DNA from: Achromobacter sp. RTa
Lineage (GTDB): Bacteria; Pseudomonadota; Gammaproteobacteria; Burkholderiales; Burkholderiaceae_B
NCBI RefSeq assembly: GCF_000757485.1
Contig: NZ_JPYO01000042.1
Coordinates: forward strand, 796,830-860,829
Direction of reading: 5' to 3'
Length of the DNA stretch: 64,000 nt
Below, one piece after another: positions 54,011 through 63,363 of the stretch (within the stretch, counting starts at the first letter, position 1; each line of letters starts with the position of its first letter). The position numbers and the translations under genes are program-made. The notes beneath the pieces are model-generated. The model was not told the DNA's origin and made no database searches. It worked only from the letters and a program-made list of their open reading frames with translations.

Positions 54011-54904
54011 TCAAGCCCGGCATTCGCTCACCCCCGCCGCGATGCCGCCCACGATCAGCGCCATGCCCGCCAGCAACGAAGCGCCGACCGGCTCTTGCAG
54101 GATCACCGCCGAGCACAGCAGGCCGAACACCGGCACACCCAGCAGGCCGATGGACGTAACGCCCGCGGGCAAGGCCCGGTTCACGGTCACGGCCGCCCAG
54201 TACGCCACCGCGATGCCGAATATGCCGGCGTAGCCCAGCAGCCATGCCAGGTCCGCGCTCCACGCCACCACGGGCGCGCCTTCCGCTGCGTACGCCGCCG
54301 CCGACAGCACCGCCGACGCCAGCAAGGCCTGCCAGAACGCAAGTTCGAAGGGCGGCGTGGCCCAACGGTGCGCGCGCACGTAGACGATGTTGGCCGCCCA
54401 GCACAGGGCCGCCAGCAGGATCAGGCCGTTGCCGGCCAGCGCGTCTCGGCTGTGCCAGTCGAAGGCGAGCGGATTGAATATGACGATCAGCCCCAGCATG
54501 CCCAGCGCCAGGCCGGCCTGCCTGGCCCGGCCTATGGATTCGCCCAGGAACAGCCAGGCGGCCGGAATCACCCACAGCGGCGTGGTGTACGCCAGCACGA
54601 CCGATCTGCCCGCGGACACATATTGCAGCCCCAGGCTGACCAGGGCCGCGAACGCGCCCATGTGCAGCAGCCCCACGCTGAGGATGACGGGGATATCGGC
54701 CTTCACCGGCCAGGCCACGCGGCGCAAGGCCAGGCCGAGCGCCAACAGCGCGGCGGTGCCTGCGATGCTGCGCGCGGCGGCGGCCCAGATGGGCGTCATG
54801 TATTGCAGCAGCAGCTTGTTGACGACCCAGGTGAATCCCCAGGCCAGCACCACCACGCCCAGAAGCAACAGCGCATTGCGGCGGGAAAGCACGGCGTCGG
54901 ACAT
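54011..54904 (-). CDS. EamA/DMT-family transporter
   Basis: A 297-aa drug/metabolite transporter with ten hydrophobic segments in two EamA repeats. The repeat marks are visible (WGFTWVVNKLLLQYMTPIWAAAARS; then ALCWAANIVYVRAHR in the second half). Such proteins usually export amino acids or metabolites. It lies upstream of the YqjI-like gene on the same strand, with the operator in between, so the two are probably separately controlled. Confidence 0.9.
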   Translation of the reverse strand: MSDAVLSRRNALLLLGVVVLAWGFTWVVNKLLLQYMTPIWAAAARSIAGTAALLALGLALRRVAWPVKADIPVILSVGLLHMGAFAALVSLGLQYVSAGRSVVLAYTTPLWVIPAAWLFLGESIGRARQAGLALGMLGLIVIFNPLAFDWHSRDALAGNGLILLAALCWAANIVYVRAHRWATPPFELAFWQALLASAVLSAAAYAAEGAPVVAWSADLAWLLGYAGIFGIAVAYWAAVTVNRALPAGVTSIGLLGVPVFGLLCSAVILQEPVGASLLAGMALIVGGIAAGVSECRA

Positions 54905-54992
54905 GATGGCAGCGGCGGAATCCGCGGAAAGCCGGAAAGGAAAAGCCGACTATAGGAGCCGCGCGTGGCCGGCTCGTAGACCCACGCCCCGC

Positions 54993-55880
54993 CTATTCTC
55001 TGGGGCCACGCACGCCGGGCGCATGCGGGCCCGGGGCCTGGAGCCAGCGCGCGAACTCTCCCGCCCGTGATTCGCCGGGCGCCGGGGCATAGACCACCAG
55101 GCGCAGGTGCCGGCTCTCGTCGACGGAAAGCGTCGCGTGTTCGAACGCCAGTTCACCCAGGGGCTCGATCCTCAGGCTGCGCAGGCCTATGCACGCGCCG
55201 TGCACGTCGTGTTCGCGCCACCAGGCCTTGAAGTCCGGCGACACGCGCTCCAGTTCGTCGACGAGTTCCGCCACGTCGGGCTCGCCCGCGGCGCTGGCGA
55301 AATCACGCCGGAAGGTGGATAGCATCGCGGGCGCCTGCGCCGACCAGTCCACGAACAATTGCCGCATCGCCGGGGCCGCGAACAGCATCCACAGCAGGTT
55401 GCGGCGCCCCGCCGGCTGCGCCGCAAAGCCGAACACACGGTCGGCCGCCGCGTTCCACGCCACCACGTCCCAGCGCAGGTTCAGGATATAGGCCGGGCGC
55501 GCGGGCAGATCGTCCATCAGGCGGCGCACCTGCGCCGGCACCGTGCACCAGGTGCGGCCCGGTTCGGACGGAGGACGCTGGTGCGCCAGCAGATACAGGT
55601 GGCGCCGTTCGGCGGCATCCAGCTTCAGCACGCGCGCAAGGTTTTCCAGAAAGCCGGCCGACACGCTGATGTTGCGGCCCTGTTCGAACCAGGTGTACCA
55701 GGCCAGCCCCACGCCGGCCAGCGCGGCCACTTCCTCGCGGCGCAGGCCCGGCGTGCGCCGGCGGCCGCCGGCGGGCAGGCCGAGCTCGGAGGGAGCGAGC
55801 CGCGCGCGGCGCAGGCGCAGGAATTCGGACAGATCGGAGCGGGTACGCTCCAGGCGCCGGGACGCCGCGGTTTCAGTCAT
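54993..55880 (-). CDS. XRE-family regulator with MmyB-like ligand domain
   Basis: A 295-aa helix-turn-helix regulator. The N-terminal part (LSEFLRLRRARLAPSELG, RRRTPGLRREEVAALAGVGLAWYTWFEQGR) is the typical opening of the MmyB/XRE group. The C-terminal PAS-like MmyB domain (RPAYILNLRWDVVAWNAAA, WMLFAAPAMRQLFVDW) binds fatty acids in a structure known from the family. The frame stays open for another 550 codons upstream, but that part is antisense to the transporter gene. It is divergent from a drug exporter, which it probably controls. Confidence 0.9.
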   Translation of the reverse strand: MTETAASRRLERTRSDLSEFLRLRRARLAPSELGLPAGGRRRTPGLRREEVAALAGVGLAWYTWFEQGRNISVSAGFLENLARVLKLDAAERRHLYLLAHQRPPSEPGRTWCTVPAQVRRLMDDLPARPAYILNLRWDVVAWNAAADRVFGFAAQPAGRRNLLWMLFAAPAMRQLFVDWSAQAPAMLSTFRRDFASAAGEPDVAELVDELERVSPDFKAWWREHDVHGACIGLRSLRIEPLGELAFEHATLSVDESRHLRLVVYAPAPGESRAGEFARWLQAPGPHAPGVRGPRE

Positions 55881-55964
55881 GGTCGTATTGCAGGCAGTAA
55901 TAGCATAAACAGCTAAATTGTATAAGGCTGAAAGCCTCACCAGAATAGCGCCCATCTTCACTCG

Positions 55965-57434
55965 ATGGCGCATTCCATGACCTCCACCACGCTTTCCCGT
56001 CCTGCCGATCCCACGCCCGCGTCCGCGGCCATGGGGCGCCTGGGCCTGGCCGTCCTGCTGTCGGGCGGCTTCATCACGATCTTCGATCTGTTCGTGGTCA
56101 ACGTCGCCATTCCCAGCATGCAGGCCACCCTGTCCGCCAGCTTCGCGCAGGTCGGATTCATCATCGCCGCCTACGAACTGGCCTACGGCGTGCTGCTGAT
56201 CGCGGGCAGCCGACTGGGAGACCGACACGGAAGACGGCGCGTGTTCATGCTGGGCATGGCGGGCTTCGCGCTCGCCTCGGCCTTGTGCGGCCTGGCCCCC
56301 ACGGCGGACACGCTGATCGCCGCGCGCATCCTGCAGGGCATGGCCGCGGCCATGCTGTTTCCGCAGGTGTATGCGCTGATCCGCGTCAGCTACGACGGAC
56401 ACGCGCGGCGGCGCGCCTTCGGGCTGCTGGGCATGACGCTGGGGCTGGCCGCGATCGCCGGGCAGGTGCTGGGCGGCTGGATCGTGCATGCCGACCTCTT
56501 CGGCCTTGCGTGGCGCAGCATCTTCCTCATCAACGTGCCGCTGGGCTTGCTGGCCTGGCGCCTGGCGCGCCACATCCCCGAATCCCGCGAGGCTTCCGGC
56601 GCGGCCATGGACTGGCCCGGCGCCGCGCTGGTGGGCGCGGGGCTGGCCCTGCTGCTGCTGGCCCTGATCGAAGGCCCGCAGCGGCATTGGCCCGCGTGGA
56701 CCGTGGCTTGCGGCACGGCGTCCGCCGCCGTGCTGGCGTGGTTCGCGCGGATGCAGCGCCGCATGCGCGTCCGGGGCGGCGCGCCGCTGGTCGACATGGC
56801 CTTGCTGGCGCAGCCGCGGTTCGCGGCGGGCTGTCTGCTGGTCATGCTGGTGTTCTCGACCACCAGCGCGCTGTTCCTCTGCTACGCCCTGCTGGTCCAG
56901 ACGGGATTCGGGCTTGACGCCCTGACGGCCGGCCTGATCTTTGCGCCGGCCAGCGCGGGCTTCGTGGCGGGCTCCATGGCGGCGCCGCGGCTGGTCGCGC
57001 GCTTCGGCACGCCCGCCATCGCGCTTTCCGCGTTGCTGTACGGCGGAGCGACGGCGGCGCTGATGATGCGCGTGGGCGCCGCGGGGGCCAGCCTGGACCC
57101 CTGGTCGCTGCTGCCCCTGCTGGTGTGGCTGGGCGCGGCGCAGGGCGCGGTGAACACGCCGCTGGTGAACCTGGCGCTGGGGTTCGTGGACGATCGCCAG
57201 GCCGGCATGGCGGCGGGCATCGTTTCGACGCTGCAGCAGATCGGCGCCGCGCTCGGTGTATCCGCCGTGGGCATGCTGTTTGGCGGCACGCTGCAGGCCT
57301 GCGGCGGCGGCGTGGCCGAATGCCACGCCCAGGCGTTCGCCAGCGCCCTGCGGTTCAACGTGGCGGCGATCCTGGCGGCCACGGCGCTGCTGTGGTGGCT
57401 GGGCCGCCACGCTCGCGGCAGCCTGGGCCGGTGA
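55965..57434 (+). CDS. DHA2-type 14-TM drug exporter (MFS)
   Basis: A 489-aa transporter of the EmrB/QacA group with about fourteen hydrophobic segments. Marks are the motif D1 FVVNVAIPSM, motif A GSRLGDRHGRRRVF and motif C region GLAAIAGQVLGGWIV. These export cationic or amphipathic drugs with the proton gradient. No EmrA-type fusion protein is adjacent. The divergent XRE/MmyB gene, 84 bases away, is the likely repressor; the intergenic region is AT-rich. Confidence 0.9.
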   Translation: MAHSMTSTTLSRPADPTPASAAMGRLGLAVLLSGGFITIFDLFVVNVAIPSMQATLSASFAQVGFIIAAYELAYGVLLIAGSRLGDRHGRRRVFMLGMAGFALASALCGLAPTADTLIAARILQGMAAAMLFPQVYALIRVSYDGHARRRAFGLLGMTLGLAAIAGQVLGGWIVHADLFGLAWRSIFLINVPLGLLAWRLARHIPESREASGAAMDWPGAALVGAGLALLLLALIEGPQRHWPAWTVACGTASAAVLAWFARMQRRMRVRGGAPLVDMALLAQPRFAAGCLLVMLVFSTTSALFLCYALLVQTGFGLDALTAGLIFAPASAGFVAGSMAAPRLVARFGTPAIALSALLYGGATAALMMRVGAAGASLDPWSLLPLLVWLGAAQGAVNTPLVNLALGFVDDRQAGMAAGIVSTLQQIGAALGVSAVGMLFGGTLQACGGGVAECHAQAFASALRFNVAAILAATALLWWLGRHARGSLGR

Positions 57435-57441
57435 GCGGGCC

Positions 57442-58248
<807 letters not shown>

Positions 58249-58277
58249 GTCGTTCCGATGAAAGTTTGCAATGGGGT

Positions 58278-59411
58278 TCAACGGCGGCGCACCGCCGTGG
58301 CGTCGAGCGCGCCGATGCTGCCGCGGCCCAGCAGCCTGAGGGTATTTTCGAGTTCGGTGCGCAGGATGGCCAGCACCTCGTCAGCGCCTGCCGGACCTCG
58401 ACCCGCCAGCCCGTACAAGGGCGCGCGGCCCAACAGCACGGCGCGCGCGCCCAGCGCCGCCGCCTTGGCGATGTCGCTGCCGCGGCGCACCCCGCCGTCC
58501 ACCAGGATCTCCAGCGACCGACCCAAATCCGCCGCCACTTCCGGCAGGACTTCCAAGGGGCAAGGCGCGCTCTCCAGCTGGCGGCCGCCATGGTTGGACA
58601 GGACGATGCCATCCACGCCGTGCGACTGCGCGCGCCGCGCGTCGGCCAGGCCCTGGATGCCCTTGATGACGATGCGCCCGCGCCAGGCCCGCCGCAGCCA
58701 GGCGACGTCGTCCCACGTCAGGGCCAGGTCCATCTGGCGGCTGAGGGCAGAGGCCTGTTCGGTGATGTTCTCGCGCGCGTTCGAGCTGACCGCCAGATTC
58801 TTCAACTGCGGCCCGCCATGGCGCAGCATGCGCCAGCACCAGCCGGGATGCGCGGCCAGGTCCAGCAGCAGCCGGCGCGAGGGCCGCAAGGGCAGTTTGA
58901 AGCCATTGCGCTTGTCGTGGTCGCGGTTGCCATGCACCGGCACGTCCACGGTCAGGAACAGCACGGTATAGCCGCTCTGCCAGGCGCGGTCCATCAGGTG
59001 TTCGGCGATGCGGCGGTCGCGCTGCACATAGAGCTGCAGCCAGAGCTCGCCGGAGCTGGCCGCGCGCACGTCCTCCAGCAGGGACGTGGACGCCGTCGAC
59101 AGCACGAACGGCAGGCCGGCCTTGTGCGCCGCGCGCGCCAGATGGATGTCGGCGTCGGGCCAGAACAGGCCATTCAGGCCGGTAGGCCCCACGACGGCCG
59201 GCATCGCGGCCGTAACGCCCAGCACGGGCGCCTCCAGCCGGCATTCCGACACATCCACCAGCACGTCGGGACGGAACTCGAGATCGGAATAGGCCGACGC
59301 GTTGCGCGCCATCGCGATGCCGTCCTCGGCGCCGCCCTCCAGGTAATCGAACGCCAGCCGGGGCAGGCGCTTGCGCGCGCGCCGCCGGTAATCCATTACG
59401 TTGGGCAGCAT
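58278..59411 (-). CDS. FMN-dependent alpha-hydroxy-acid dehydrogenase (LldD-like)
   Basis: A 377-aa TIM-barrel flavoprotein of the lactate/mandelate/glycolate oxidase family. It opens with YRRRARKRLPRLAFDYLEGGAEDG, then PTGLNGLFWPDADIHLARAA, the catalytic LSNHGGRQLE (histidine about 270) and the FMN-phosphate loop VDGGVRRGSDIAKA. It oxidises an L-2-hydroxy acid to the keto acid; membrane-associated dehydrogenase or oxidase cannot be told apart here. It is divergent from a D-2-hydroxyacid-type FAD enzyme. Confidence 0.92.
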   Translation of the reverse strand: MLPNVMDYRRRARKRLPRLAFDYLEGGAEDGIAMARNASAYSDLEFRPDVLVDVSECRLEAPVLGVTAAMPAVVGPTGLNGLFWPDADIHLARAAHKAGLPFVLSTASTSLLEDVRAASSGELWLQLYVQRDRRIAEHLMDRAWQSGYTVLFLTVDVPVHGNRDHDKRNGFKLPLRPSRRLLLDLAAHPGWCWRMLRHGGPQLKNLAVSSNARENITEQASALSRQMDLALTWDDVAWLRRAWRGRIVIKGIQGLADARRAQSHGVDGIVLSNHGGRQLESAPCPLEVLPEVAADLGRSLEILVDGGVRRGSDIAKAAALGARAVLLGRAPLYGLAGRGPAGADEVLAILRTELENTLRLLGRGSIGALDATAVRRR

Positions 59412-59706
59412 GTTTCTTCCTTGTTCCCCAATGGCGGTTTAGTGTTTTATATTAAATTGCATACAGAACGATATGATTGGATTTCGATCATTTTAAAAAT
59501 CGCAATACGGAACCGCCCTGCTCGCCGGCACTGGCCCGCCCCCGTAGGGCAACGCGCGCCGCAAACCGCGCGGAGGTCTAAGGACATACCCTAAATTCAA
59601 TCGTATTGAGATTATTTAAATCGAAAAGCAATTTAAGTAATCGTATGCTGTGCCCGAATGAACTCGGGGTTCCGTCCATCCCGAGGCTCCATCCGGGATC
59701 CCAGAC
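59412..59706. promoter_or_regulatory. Divergent regulatory region between two hydroxy-acid oxidoreductases
   Basis: About 295 bases without a gene. Two very AT-rich blocks (about 59440-59515 and 59590-59650) flank a GC-rich middle. AATCGTAT occurs at 59599-59606 and again at 59639-59646, 40 bp apart, near the expected rightward promoter. No regulator gene is adjacent. Confidence 0.45.
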
Positions 59707-61134
59707 ATGACCAACGGCATCACCTTGCTAGACGCGCTGACCCAGGCCCTGGGCGCGGACGCCATCCTCCATTCCGAGGCCGACACGGCCGGGTACACCG
59801 AAGATTGGCGCGGCCGCTACAAGGGCCCGGCGCTATGCGTCGCGCTGCCTGGCGATACCCGGCAGGTGTCGGAAATCGTGCGCCTCTGCCATGCGCATGG
59901 CACGCCCGTGCTGCCCCAGGGCGGCAACACCAGCCTGTGCGGCGGCGCGGTGCCGGCCGATGCGGGCCGGCCGCCGGTCATCGTGAACCTGTCGCGCATG
60001 CGCCGTATCCGCCGCGTGGACGCGGCCAACAACGCCATGGAGGTCGAGGCCGGCTGCGTCCTGGCCTCGGTGCAGGAAGCGGCGGCCGCCGAAGGCCGGC
60101 TGTACCCGATCAGCCTGGGCGCGGAAGGTTCGTGCCAGATCGGCGGCACCATCGCCACCAACGCCGGCGGCACCGGCGTGCTGCGTTACGGCAACACCCG
60201 CGACAACGTCCTGGGCCTGGAAGTGGTGCTGCCCGACGGTTCCATGTGGAACGGCCTGACCGCGCTGCGCAAGAACAACACCGGCTACGACCTCAAGCAT
60301 CTGTTCATCGGCGCCGAGGGCACGATGGGCATCGTCACCGCCGCCGTGCTCAAGCTGCATCCGCTGCCCACCGCGCACGCCGTGGCCTGGCTGGCTCCCG
60401 ACAGCCCGCAAGCCGCGCTGGACATCCTGGGCCTGTTCCAGCGCGCCTGCGGTTCGCGCCTGTCGGCCTTCGAAATGATCGACAGCAACCAGCTGGATGT
60501 GGTGATGGCGCACGTGCCGGGCCGCAAGAATCCGCTGGCCGGCGCGCATCCCTGGCACGTGCTGGTGGAACTGTCCGACACGGGCGGCGACGCCGAGCTC
60601 CAGGACCTGCTGCAGCGGATACTGGAACAGGCCGCCGCGCAAGGCCTGCTGCACGACGCCGTCGTCGCCAGCAATGGCGCCCAGCGCGCCGCGCTCTGGG
60701 AGGTACGCCACAGCGTGTCGGAAGGGAACAAGAAGGCCGGCGTCGGCCTCACCACCGACACGGCGGTGCCCGTGTCCGCCGTGCCGCGCTTCATCGACGA
60801 GGCCACGCAGGCCGTGCGCGGGCTGGTGCCCGGCCTGCCCGTGCTGATCGTCGCGCACCTGGGCGACGGCAACGTGCACTTCATTCCTTTCTTCACCTTC
60901 GATGCCTGGAACGCCCTGCCCGACCGCGACGCCATGGCGGCCGCGATCCGCCGCTCGGTCAACGACGTGGCCGCCGCGCTGGGCGGCACCTTCAGCGCGG
61001 AACACGGCGTGGGCCGCAGCTCCCTCGCCGAAATGGAGCACTACAAATCGCCAGTCGAGCTGGCGATGATGCGCGCCGTGAAACAGGCTTTCGATCCCGC
61101 CCATCTTTTCAACCCCGGCCGCTTGTTGCCTTGA
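59707..61134 (+). CDS. FAD-linked D-2-hydroxyacid dehydrogenase (GlcD family)
   Basis: A 475-aa flavoprotein of the VAO family, GlcD/D-2-hydroxyglutarate dehydrogenase branch. Marks are LPQGGNTSLCGGAVP (about 78-92), GAEGSCQIGGTIATNAGGT, the HLFIGAEGTMGIVT loop, and C-terminal AHLGDGNVHF and EHGVGRS. It oxidises D-2-hydroxy acids and passes electrons to a quinone or ETF. It stands upstream of a polyamine-type ABC transporter, which may import its substrate. Confidence 0.93.
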   Translation: MTNGITLLDALTQALGADAILHSEADTAGYTEDWRGRYKGPALCVALPGDTRQVSEIVRLCHAHGTPVLPQGGNTSLCGGAVPADAGRPPVIVNLSRMRRIRRVDAANNAMEVEAGCVLASVQEAAAAEGRLYPISLGAEGSCQIGGTIATNAGGTGVLRYGNTRDNVLGLEVVLPDGSMWNGLTALRKNNTGYDLKHLFIGAEGTMGIVTAAVLKLHPLPTAHAVAWLAPDSPQAALDILGLFQRACGSRLSAFEMIDSNQLDVVMAHVPGRKNPLAGAHPWHVLVELSDTGGDAELQDLLQRILEQAAAQGLLHDAVVASNGAQRAALWEVRHSVSEGNKKAGVGLTTDTAVPVSAVPRFIDEATQAVRGLVPGLPVLIVAHLGDGNVHFIPFFTFDAWNALPDRDAMAAAIRRSVNDVAAALGGTFSAEHGVGRSSLAEMEHYKSPVELAMMRAVKQAFDPAHLFNPGRLLP

Positions 61135-61164
61135 GCCGTCGTTCTCGATCCGCAGGAGTCCTCA

Positions 61165-62247
61165 ATGAAACCGACCTCCCATAACGCCTCGCGCCGCAAC
61201 GCGCTCAAAACCGTGGCCGCCGGCGCCGCCGCCCTGGCCATGCCCATGATCTGGACGCCGTCGCGCGCGGCCTCCAAGCGCATCGTCGTACGCGACGACG
61301 GCGGCATCTACAGCAAGGCCTACGGGGCCGTGTTCTACAAGCCGTTCTCCGAAGCCACCGGCATCCAGGTGGTCGGCGTGCAGGCCAACGCCGAGCCCAC
61401 CGCGCAGATCCGCAGCATGGTGGACACCGGCAACTACACCTGGGACATGGCCAAGATCAGCCAGCCCGCCATCCTGATGCTGACCGAAGGCGGCAAGGTG
61501 TACCTGGAAAAGCATGGCCTGGAGTCCGATCCCGTCGTGGCCACCATACCCAAGCAGTACATGTCGCCCTACGGCGTCGGCAACAACGTGTACTCCACGG
61601 TGCTGGCCTACCGCACGGACGCCTTCAAGGGCCGGCGCGCACCCGCCTCCTGGGCCGACTTCTGGGACGTGAAGAACATCCCCGGCCGCCGCGGCCTGCG
61701 CAAGCATCCGTTCGACACCATCGAGGAAGCGCTGATGGCCGACGGCGTGCCGACCGACAAGGTCTACCCCTGCGACATCGACCGGGCGCTGGCCAGCCTG
61801 GACAAGATCAAGCCGTCGGTCGACGTGTGGTGGAACACCGGCGCCCAGGTCGAGCAGATGCTGGGCTCGGGCGAGGTCGACATGATCGCCACCTGGGTCT
61901 CGCGCGCGCAATCCGCGATCGCCAACGGCGCGCCCGTGCAGATCGTGTGGGACCAGAACATCTGGGGCTGCGACAACTGGTCCATCCTCAAGGGCACGCC
62001 GAATGCGGACGCGTGCCGCGAATTCATCAAGTTCGCCTCCGACCCCAAGCGCCAGGCCGCGCTGGTCGAGTACTTCGCCGCCGGCGTCACCCAGCCCGCC
62101 GCCTTCGACTACATCAAGCCCGAAGTAGCCCGCAATTGCCCGACCCATCCCGACAACATCAAGACGGGTCTGCACATCAACGCCGCCTACTGGCTGGAAA
62201 AGCAGCGCGACGTGCTCGAGCGCTTCAACGGCTGGGTCCTGAAGTAA
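61165..62247 (+). CDS. PotD/PotF-like ABC transporter binding protein with Tat signal
   Basis: A 360-aa periplasmic binding protein of the spermidine/putrescine type (SBP_bac_8/6). The N-terminus carries a twin-arginine-like SRRNALKTVAAGAAALAMP, then IVVRDDGGIYSKAYGAVFYKPF. The GVGNNVYSTVLAYRTDAF, AGS/GEVDMIATW and ANA/YWLEKQ regions are recognisable. It heads an operon with ATPase and permease genes 11 and 4 bases apart. The operon also follows the FAD dehydrogenase by 30 bases, so the imported ligand may be its substrate, not necessarily a polyamine. Confidence 0.9.
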   Translation: MKPTSHNASRRNALKTVAAGAAALAMPMIWTPSRAASKRIVVRDDGGIYSKAYGAVFYKPFSEATGIQVVGVQANAEPTAQIRSMVDTGNYTWDMAKISQPAILMLTEGGKVYLEKHGLESDPVVATIPKQYMSPYGVGNNVYSTVLAYRTDAFKGRRAPASWADFWDVKNIPGRRGLRKHPFDTIEEALMADGVPTDKVYPCDIDRALASLDKIKPSVDVWWNTGAQVEQMLGSGEVDMIATWVSRAQSAIANGAPVQIVWDQNIWGCDNWSILKGTPNADACREFIKFASDPKRQAALVEYFAAGVTQPAAFDYIKPEVARNCPTHPDNIKTGLHINAAYWLEKQRDVLERFNGWVLK

Positions 62248-62267
62248 TCCTTATCTAGTTGAACACC

Positions 62268-63359
62268 ATGTCTTCCTCCAATCTGCAAATCTCGGGCCTG
62301 GGCAAACGCTACGGAGACTTCGTCGCCCTGGCGCCCACGCACCTGGACGTCGCCCGCGGCGAATTCCTGACCCTGCTGGGGCCCTCCGGCTCGGGCAAGA
62401 CCACCCTGTTGAGCCTGATCGCGGGGTTGGCCCAGCCCGACGAAGGCCGCGTGCTGATCGACGGCGCCGACGTGACCTACGGCGCGCCGTACGAACGCGA
62501 CATCGGCATGGTGTTCCAGAACTACGCGCTGTTCCCTCACATGAGCATCGAGGAGAACATCGCGTTTCCTCTGAAGATGCGCAAGGTGCCGGCGGCCGAA
62601 GCGCGCCGCCGCGCGATGGAGGCGCTGGAGATGGTGCGCCTGCCCCACGTGGCGGCCCGGCTGCCGCGTGAACTCTCCGGCGGCCAGCAGCAGCGCATCG
62701 CGCTGGCCCGCTGCATGGTGTACCGCCCCGCGATCATCCTGATGGACGAGCCGCTGGGCGCCCTGGACAAGAAACTGCGCGACCAGATGCAGCTGGAGAT
62801 CAAGCGCATCCACCGCGAACTGGGCACGACCATCGTCTACGTGACGCACGACCAGGAAGAGGCCATGACCATGTCCGACCGCATCTGCCTGATGAACGGC
62901 GGCGCGATCGAACAGCTGGGCACGCCGGCGGACCTGTACTTCCGCCCGCGCACCCTGTTCGTGGCCGACTTCCTGGGCGAATCGAACCTGCTGCGCGGCG
63001 TGGTCGATTCGGTCGATGGCGAGACCCTGTCGGTCAAGCTGGAGCGCCAGGGCGTGACCGGCCTGGCCCTGTCCAACGGCGCGCCCATGCGGGCCGGCCA
63101 GAAAGTCACGCTGATGCTGCGCCCGCAGAACCTGCGCATTGGCGCGGCCGGCGCCGGCGGCGCCCCTCAGCTGACGGGCAAGCTGCTGGACGTCATGGTG
63201 ACCGGCAGCCTGACCAAGCTCTACCTGGACCCCGGCGTCGCCGATGCCGAACCCATCGTGGTGGCCTACCCCACGCAGCGCCAGGCCGAGCACTACGCCA
63301 TCGGCCAGGCCCTGTCGGTCAGCTGGCAGGCGGCCGACGCCGTCGCCATCCCGGAGTAA
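62268..63359 (+). CDS. PotA-like ABC transporter ATP-binding protein
   Basis: A 363-aa ATPase of the polyamine/iron class. Walker A GPSGSGKTT (about 39-47), signature LSGGQQQR, Walker B IILMDEPLGALDKK, switch VTHDQEEAM, and a C-terminal TOBE domain (MLRPQNLRIG region). The ATG at 62268 is taken; a TTG at 62259 would add three residues. It powers the transporter formed with the flanking binding protein and permease. Confidence 0.93.
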   Translation: MSSSNLQISGLGKRYGDFVALAPTHLDVARGEFLTLLGPSGSGKTTLLSLIAGLAQPDEGRVLIDGADVTYGAPYERDIGMVFQNYALFPHMSIEENIAFPLKMRKVPAAEARRRAMEALEMVRLPHVAARLPRELSGGQQQRIALARCMVYRPAIILMDEPLGALDKKLRDQMQLEIKRIHRELGTTIVYVTHDQEEAMTMSDRICLMNGGAIEQLGTPADLYFRPRTLFVADFLGESNLLRGVVDSVDGETLSVKLERQGVTGLALSNGAPMRAGQKVTLMLRPQNLRIGAAGAGGAPQLTGKLLDVMVTGSLTKLYLDPGVADAEPIVVAYPTQRQAEHYAIGQALSVSWQAADAVAIPE

Positions 63360-63363
63360 GCGC